Part shown: positions 59,301-64,000 of the stretch, piece by piece
Layout of the letters: each line of letters begins with the position of its first letter
Numbering within the stretch: the stretch's first letter is position 1
DNA from: Aspidiotus rigidus
Lineage: Eukaryota; Arthropoda; Insecta; Hemiptera; Diaspididae
Direction of reading: 5' to 3'
Length of the DNA stretch: 64,000 bases
Assembly (NCBI GenBank): GCA_035079385.1
Contig: JAVHKY010000061.1
Coordinates: forward strand, 682,001 to 746,000
Position numbers and translations under genes: made by a program
Notes under the pieces: model-generated
Seen by the model: the letters and a program-made list of their open reading frames with translations, nothing else
What the model was told of the DNA's origin: nothing
Database searches by the model: none

Positions 59301-60075
59301 ATAAGATCAATTTTGTGATGACTAAAACCGGTCTCATTTTTCAAGTAAATCACAAGGAATGCAGGGAACCTGTTTTATGGCTGAAATTTATTTCGAAATT
59401 GAGAGTTGAGTCAAAATTGTTCCAAGTTCCTCTACTATCATATATAGCTCGAGAGTCGAAATTCTATCAAGTCCCCTCCTATCATAATTATGTACCTCGA
59501 GACTCAGTTTTTTCAAGTTTCGGCGCACGGCGGACGGCATTTTTTTCGGAAAAGCCCCCGATAAAACAGGTTCCCTGTTAAAATTCATGCAAAACTACAA
59601 TGAATTACCATTAAACAGGAAGAAATGTATACATCTACTTGACACTCAATGAAATACATGCATCTACTCAGAAATAAAATACAAGGAACATGAATGAGAA
59701 GGAAGAACACAGAGGTACAATCAGAACCGTCGAGAGAAAAAGTGGGCTCCCAGAAAATTCTCTTCCTCAGGAAAAAACCAACGTTTGAAAATTTCTTAGT
59801 CACGATTTATCCACGCCAATTTTAAAAAAACCAGCGAAATCCTTATCCCTCCCTCTCGACAAGCCTGAGTATAATTACATGATTCTATACTACATGAAAA
59901 CTGATCACAATGTAACAGACAGGAATTTGATTGGTCTGGTTAGTCACAATGTTGACACAAGTACTACCCCTAAATCACAAGAAACATATAAAGCTGTCAT
60001 CACAATTCTGACACGAGTACTACTTCCGGACGGGGGCGGATTTACGGGGGGGGGGAGGAGGAAAGAAACTGAGAT

Positions 60076-60106
<31 letters not shown>

Positions 60107-62178
60107 AAAATAGAAAATAAGAGGACCGAAATAGTGAAATTCAGGGGAAAGCGAGGGAGTTTTTTCTGCTTGTTAAAAACCCGAAAAGTAAATTTCTCAT
60201 CCCAAGATCAGCTTCTGGATCTGCCCCTGTCTGAATTACAAGAAACATATAAAGCTGTTATCCAATTGCCTTGTTCCCAGAAATGAGGAATAAAGTTAAC
60301 CTTCTGCAATAAATTAAAATATTTCCTTCGAAAAAATTCCTTCTTTTTCCGAAGAACTGCACACTTATCCTCGCGATAAACGCGACGATCATAGGAACGA
60401 CAACACATACACTTCTCCGGTTTAATAGGTGAGTACCCTTGACATACCGGTGAACTGAAAGTTATAGAGGATGGAAAACATTCATATGAGATTAGTTTCA
60501 TGGAATGGATTGACGAAATTAATCGAATGGAGCACATCGATGCTAACAGATCACTAGATTTATTCATTAATTGTGCATAAAATATTGTGCTACCCAAATG
60601 AAATACTGTTAAATAAAAAATGAAGCTGTTATTGAAATAAAATAATGATATTATTCAAGATGATAATAATTCACGTAAAAATGTGCCACAACGCAGGGCA
60701 CAAGAATGTATTCACAAATTCTCAAGAGAGAAATCAAAAGTTGATACTCACTTTCCGAGACATGGTTTCATATTGCCTACATTCTCCAGCAGGTCTATCA
60801 AATCGCTCTCTGATTGTAATACCGCTGGAGTCATAGGCACACATATGTTCCCAATGAAAACCTGCAGCACAGTAAAATAGTTACCGTACTTTGATATTTT
60901 ACTTGAATTAATAAGAAGAAATATGAAGACGAAGATGATGCCTTCAAAACGTACGTTTAAATGAAATACTGAGTCAAAAATATCAGGAACCAATTCAACG
61001 ACGAGATAAATATAAACACACAAGTAAAAAATTCTCACTCTAATCTTCTTTATGAGGAAGACATATTTTTCCAAAAATGACCGTAAACATGGCTAACCAA
61101 GAGTAAAGTCGTACTTTATCGCCACATTTTAAGATATAAACTGAAGAATCTATTTTTTAAGATTACTTACTTGCGAATTCCGCATCTCAGTAATAATGAT
61201 TCGTTTTTTAAATTGAAAATTGGACGGATCCATCTGAAAAAGAACGATACAGCCACTTTCTCGCGTTACACTGATATCCCAATTTCGAGGCGGCTTGTTT
61301 CTTAAAATCTCAACAAAATCTGAATACTGTAATACTTCAGGACTTTCCACAACAGGTACCTTAATTGGAAAAATTGGTAATATGAGAATAGGTCAACGAA
61401 GCTCCAATTCATTGATTACGTACCGATGATTCTCCAGTTTCTTGTAGAGGAGTTCCAGTGCCAGAGGCAACCAAATTCAACTACAAAATAGCAACATTAT
61501 TTCAGTAACAAAATTTTGAAAAATAGGAATCGCATAAATAACACACGTAACACTTACGGTACAAGTCTCGTCATCCAGACTTTCCATCATTTTTTTTTCG
61601 TTTACGAATGGTCGAATCATTTAAATCCGTCTGTAATTGAGAGATTGTTGACATATAACGTACGTGACGCAGAAAATATCACCGTAATACAAACTATCGT
61701 ACTTACAAGGCATCTTTTCTTTGGAGGTTTGCGGGGTCTAGGAATAGGTTTTGATTTGTAGCTGGGATATTGTGGAAACACGGAAGGAATGGCATCTTTT
61801 TTCAGCAATGGTCGTCCTCTTTTCATGTTATAAATAGATCCGTCAGCCATTGTCAATTGATAGTTATATTCTATGTATTCGGATTGGAAATGTAACGAGC
61901 AAACTTTATCTTTGATGGTCAATTTCCTGTCTTGTCGATCGATTCTTCGTTCCCACTTTCGAAACATTTCTTCCGACTAAAGATTGAATGAATAAGAGAA
62001 GTAACTCGAATAAGAAGAGATTGTGGTAACCAAATATAATTGCCTGCAAATGTATATCAAAACTTACTTTCGGCATCAAGAAGAACGATGGGTTAGGCAA
62101 ATTATTTTCCTTGTTCTCTGCACGACTTTTACCATATCCACTGGTACAAAAGGGTACACAACATGCCGAAACCCCCAT
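55578..62178 (-). CDS. THAP-domain P-element-transposase-like gene, 14 exons
   Basis: Family members either move P elements or, when domesticated, act as DNA-binding nuclear proteins. Exons in minus order: 62178-62068, 61976-61707, 61630-61558, 61480-61424, 61359-61171, 60861-60752, 60454-60301, 59041-58690, 58618-58406, 58305-58058, 57980-57834, 57732-57466, 56988-56425, 56303-55578, about 1,159 codons. Order: C2CH THAP finger, basic linker, leucine-rich coiled-coil region, catalytic core with LLIDEMKI and VTDGAQWNRGMW (P-element Asp-containing blocks), SDFPHLIKNLW, an inserted Lys-rich segment, and the C-terminal FFGMVRSHGGCNDHPDPQAF block. Splice phases agree everywhere except exon 3, which is one base too long. 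I see no P-type terminal repeats. With 14 exons (P elements have four) it looks like a resident gene, though that is inference. Confidence 0.82.
56341..56475. repeat. 67-bp tandem duplication over the exon 13 donor site
   Basis: Two adjacent 67-bp copies (from 56341 and from 56408) share ATTAATTTTACAC and ACTTCCAAATTATCTTGGTT. Each includes the last codons of exon 13 and its 5' splice site: GTAAGT in the exon-proximal copy, GTGCGT in the other. Confidence 0.9.
56425..56988 (-). CDS. P-like gene exon 13 (Lys-rich insert plus conserved end)
   Basis: Acceptor CCTGTAG, donor GTAAGT, phase 0 on both sides. Begins AIKEFLDYLDES, then a Lys/Thr-rich segment with EKKK and DKKK repeats (probable nuclear signals). 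It ends in SNFLINVCGYTFVMLTRMNQ-DNLE, which joins smoothly to exon 14. Confidence 0.8.
57466..57732 (-). CDS. P-like gene exon 12
   Basis: Acceptor TTTACAG, donor GTTTAG (weak). Encodes FFSLKASSAMAFYRGKHNEL and VANLIHAFDSRTGLSAIRKD, a P-transposase pattern (S-x-x-x-A-x-A-(L/F)...F-(N/D)-x-x-(N/S)). Phase 0 on both sides. Confidence 0.82.
57834..57980 (-). CDS. P-like gene exon 11
   Basis: Acceptor TTTACAG, donor GTATTA. Encodes a segment with RLRDWESVIEIDSQKAIKCC and ends MSVSRAYQ, 49 codons, phase 0 on both sides. Confidence 0.82.
58058..58305 (-). CDS. P-like gene exon 10 (catalytic core)
   Basis: Acceptor GTTTCAG, donor GTATGT. Encodes IVTDGAQWNRGMWRQFGV, the second catalytic-Asp block, and LYFVSDFPHLIKNLWTWIV, both hallmarks of P-element transposases. 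Confidence 0.9.
58406..58618 (-). CDS. P-like gene exon 9 (catalytic core)
   Basis: Acceptor CTTTTCAG, donor GTATTG. The codon split with exon 8 gives GALLIDEMKISPRSTFD, the first catalytic-Asp block, followed by HALVLLFQPFQGRWVQAVGTF. Confidence 0.9.
58690..59041 (-). CDS. P-like gene exon 8
   Basis: Acceptor TCCTCAG, donor GTGAAG (phase 1, chosen because only it fits exon 9). Encodes RYSRSWMYRCILLKIRNYKL and LPSKSTIHKYIRKL, matching the (Y/F)-x-x-x-x-(R/K)-x-(L/I)-x-LPSxSTIxxW/Y block of P transposases. Confidence 0.88.
59361..59580. repeat. MITE family B copy inside the P-like gene intron
   Basis: The ends GCAGGGAACCTGTTTTATGG and ATAAAACAGGTTCCCTGTTA are inverted 18-mers. The interior has TCAAGTCCCCTCCTATCATA-type sequence shared with 37576-37844. 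It lies between exons 7 and 8. Confidence 0.85.
60018..60228. repeat. hAT-like MITE or G-rich insertion between short direct repeats
   Basis: GGGGGCGGATTTACGG on the left and CTGGATCTGCCCCTG on the right are inverted in the style of hAT ends. Sequence outside (ACAAGAAACATATAAAGCTG at about 59978 and 60239) is directly repeated. G, C and A homopolymer runs lie inside. No clean 8-bp duplication seen. Confidence 0.45.
60301..60454 (-). CDS. P-like gene exon 7
   Basis: Acceptor ACTTTCAG, donor GTTAAC; the phase 2 join from exon 6 gives N-SPVCQGY. Encodes KCMCCRSYDRRVYREDK and then a Lys/Leu-rich helix LRKKKEFFRRKYFNLLQK, comparable to the coiled-coil dimerisation segment of P transposases. Confidence 0.82.
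60752..60861 (-). CDS. P-like gene exon 6
   Basis: Acceptor GCTGCAG, donor GTGAGT, phase 0 in and 2 out. Encodes VFIGNICVPMTPAVLQSESD and DLLENVGNMKPCLG. Linker between the N-terminal domains and the coiled coil. Confidence 0.72.
61171..61359 (-). CDS. P-like gene exon 5
   Basis: Acceptor AATTAAG, donor GTAAGT, 63 codons. Encodes a folded-looking segment with NWDISVTRESGCIVLFQMD, not recognised as a named domain. Confidence 0.72.
61424..61480 (-). CDS. P-like gene exon 4
   Basis: Acceptor TTTGTAG, donor GTACGT, 19 codons (LNLVASGTGTPLQETGESS), phase 0 on both sides. Confidence 0.65.
61558..61630 (-). CDS. P-like gene exon 3, one base out of frame
   Basis: Acceptor AATTACAG, donor GTAAGT. 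It is 73 bp although both neighbours are phase 0, so one base is surplus; an A9 run (61590-61598) is the obvious site. As written, the frame hits TGA within the exon. Skipping the exon would keep the frame, because exons 2 and 4 are both phase 0. Confidence 0.6.
61707..61976 (-). CDS. P-like gene exon 2 (second half of THAP finger)
   Basis: Acceptor TCTTTAG, donor GTAAGT. Encodes FRKWERRIDRQDRKLTIKDK followed by VCSLHF (the C-x2-H ligands) and DAIPSVFPQYP (THAP's conserved A-x-P-(S/T)-x-F end), then a Pro/Lys-rich linker. Confidence 0.88.
62068..62178 (-). CDS. P-like gene exon 1 (start of THAP finger)
   Basis: ATG at 62176-62178 begins MGVSACCVPFCTSGYGKS, the first zinc-ligand cysteines of a THAP finger, which sit at the N-terminus in this family. 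Donor GTAAGT. An upstream in-frame ATG at 62214 exists, but THAP proteins normally start a few residues before the first Cys. Confidence 0.85.
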
Positions 62179-62532
62179 CCGTAACAAATGATTATTATTA
62201 AAAGTTTTTACCAATATCCATACAAAAATTTCAATGAATTAATCGAAATTATTCTCTAGTTTGCACCTGAAAACCAGTACTTCAAATACGACGTCCGTGA
62301 GCAATGCGATCGCAACGCACCTATAGTGATAAATTTCGTTACATTTTTTTGTATTCATTGGGCTTATGGGAAGTTACACAACTTGTTACGTTAGTAATAT
62401 ATATTACTTTGTTCCTTACTTCAAATACATACTACAAGGAGTACGGTTGTTTGTGGTTTTGTTATTACCGTTCTTTATGAAGTATTCCGATATTTTTCAT
62501 TTTTCCATTTGCAACAACGAGAAGATTACAAA
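62179..62532. promoter_or_regulatory. Putative bidirectional promoter between divergent genes
   Basis: About 350 bp separate the start codon of the P-like gene (-) from the start of the unknown gene (+). No TATA box is obvious in fixed position for either. Promoter function is inferred from the head-to-head arrangement only. Confidence 0.4.
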
Positions 62533-63613
62533 ATGAAGTGTATATCGAAAGTATTGATCGCTAAAGCAGCTGATTTCAAAAGATTAATTCGTCTCGTTAT
62601 CGCAACTAAAAAAGAACCGAATTCAAGTCATATTATCGCTGGTAGGCCTACCTCAGCTTTCGGAAAATCGTCACTTTCAAGAGGTGCTCTGCTCGACGTT
62701 TCTCCCATGATAGCTATTAAATCAGCGGATACTTTTGTTGGAACGATTTACGCTGGTTCGTGGTCATCATTGGTAAGAAATTTCCTTAGTAAGGTTTTCT
62801 TAATCATAAACTATTCTTCTCTACAGGTAATGCTGTGTTGACGTTGAAATCTAACGATTGTATTGGTATTCCTTGTCGATTTTTTTCTTCAGTAAGTTTT
62901 GTGACTGTTTTATTTATTCTTACGAGAATTCGATAGCATAAATCTGATATCCTCGTTAATTTTGTTTTGAAAGATAACCGGCAAGCCCGAGAAGGAAGAG
63001 GAAAAGATAAGTCAAGAGGAGGATGTACGTATTTATTACTTCTGTTTTATCGATAAAATCGCTTCAAATTTTGGTGTCAGTTCTCTCCATTTGCAGTATC
63101 TCTTTATTTTCTCGATAACAATTGTGAATTCTATCTTTGCATGAGTATATGGTGTGTTTTTTTTTTTTTTTTATCAGAGAAGTTTCGTTGACTATGCCGA
63201 ATCGGTGAAACCGTCTCATTATAAGGTGAGAAATTTTGTTCATAAGTTGCACTTGAGAGCTTGTGTCTTCTAAACTTCACGAATATTTGCATGCCTGAAC
63301 TAATTTTACTGTGTTTTAACTCTTTCTTATCGGGAATCAATTTCTTAACGATCGATAGTTCTGTAGATTCTATGATGTTTTCTTGCTATTTTTTGGGTTG
63401 ATGTGTTATTAATTCTACGTTTTGTCGTAATCCTACTAATATTTGCATGGCTTAACTAATTACATTGTGCGCTAATTTATGTCTTCTATTCTTGAATTAT
63501 TACTACGGTAATACTATCGAGATTCTAATAATCTTTTCATATTTCAGAAAGATTATTCTAAGATGTCCAAAGAAGACTTACTTGTGGAAATTGGTTGCTT
63601 AAATACTCGACTG
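62533..63613 (+). CDS. Unrecognised multi-exon gene, 3' end outside or beyond the window
   Basis: Five exons in matching phase: 62533-62755 (or to 62772), 62827-62891, 62974-63024, 63178-63225, 63548-63613, all with AG/GT borders. Exon 1 encodes KVLIAKAADFKRLIRLVIAT and SPMIAIKSADTFVGTIYAG; exon 2 a strand-rich NAVLTLKSNDCIGIPCRFFS; exon 3 is acidic; exon 5 ends SKEDLLVEIGCLNTRL, suggesting a following coiled coil. If exon 1 ends at 62772 (strong GTAAGA donor), exon 2 must be skipped to keep frame; if it ends at 62755, exon 2 is included. I do not recognise the family. Confidence 0.55.
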
Positions 63614-64000
63614 GTCAGTAAGATTAATTTTCTCATTTGTGTACATTGAATTTTACCCGTAGTTGGTAATTTAGGAAGCAAGCTGGTTCGAAGATGGGTT
63701 ATATTGATACCTTTCAATATAGGGAGTACACGTTTCGAGATTCGTTGATTGATCGTATTTGAACGATTCAATTGTGATACCAATGAAAACTTTCTCGTTT
63801 TATTTTTTGAAGGTGAAATTCGTGAATTCTGTTCGATGAATGTTCTGTAGTTACCATATTTATGTTCAATTCGTTCTTCGAGGGTGAAAGTTGTTTCTTC
63901 ACAGATCAGATGATAGATTCTTTGTTCTATAAATAGTGAAAACAGTTCGATGTGTACGAAATTGTGAGTTAATTGAACCAAAAATTACGATCAAGACGCT
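63614..64000. other. Intronic or downstream stretch at window edge
   Basis: AT-rich sequence after the last visible + strand exon. The minus-strand ORF at 63553-63981 overlaps that exon antisense and has no recognisable domain. Confidence 0.4.

Noticed and set aside
63553..63981. 142-codon minus-strand ORF at the window end
   Set aside because: It overlaps a phase-consistent + strand exon antisense and has no domain features.
1..64000. CRISPR array, bacterial operon or rRNA genes
   Set aside because: No regularly spaced short repeats with unique spacers, no Shine-Dalgarno-led gene clusters and no rRNA-like blocks; the window is clearly eukaryotic.

Overview
The window is eukaryotic and looks like insect nuclear DNA. 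Genes are split by GT-AG introns, one host gene is an insect-type Stumps/BCAP adaptor, and the rest is dominated by arthropod-style mobile elements (Jockey, Copia, Penelope-like, Merlin, MULE, MITEs). A sap-sucking hemipteran is my guess from overall texture only; the sequence does not prove it.

2.4-35.6 kb (+ strand): twelve exons of one gene. They encode a TIR-like region, a DBB (Dof/BCAP/BANK) region, ankyrin-like sequence, a tyrosine/proline-rich region and a basic coiled-coil tail, all in compatible splice phases. The 5' end lies upstream of the window. Its introns hold integrase relics, a 5'-truncated Jockey with a 14-bp target duplication, two Penelope-like remnants carrying hammerhead-ribozyme-like motifs, MULE relics, a Merlin element with TIRs and an 8-bp target duplication, and many MITEs and tandem repeats.

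35.6-46.8 kb: a nested repeat region. Two long snap-back palindromes come first. A Copia element (180-bp LTRs, 5-bp target duplication, initiator-tRNA-Met-type primer site) sits inside the reading frame of an older non-LTR reverse transcriptase. That same frame is interrupted again by an inverted-repeat element holding a Penelope-like GIY-YIG domain with inverted flanks.

46.9-54.5 kb: a compact, AT-rich, intron-less virus-like block. It has a protein-primed family B DNA polymerase with SAP/Rho_N-like repeats, a zinc-ribbon protein, a coiled-coil protein, a helix-turn-helix-like protein and two small acidic or charged ORFs. The polymerase frame runs 4.2 kb without a frameshift but has three in-frame TAA codons; two neighbouring ORFs carry frameshifts. 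This is the best candidate for an undescribed element.

55.6-62.2 kb (- strand): a 14-exon THAP-domain/P-element-transposase-like gene of about 1,159 codons. Splice phases agree throughout apart from one extra base in an A9 run of exon 3. It is divergent from a + strand multi-exon gene of unknown function starting at 62.5 kb, with about 350 bp between the two start codons.
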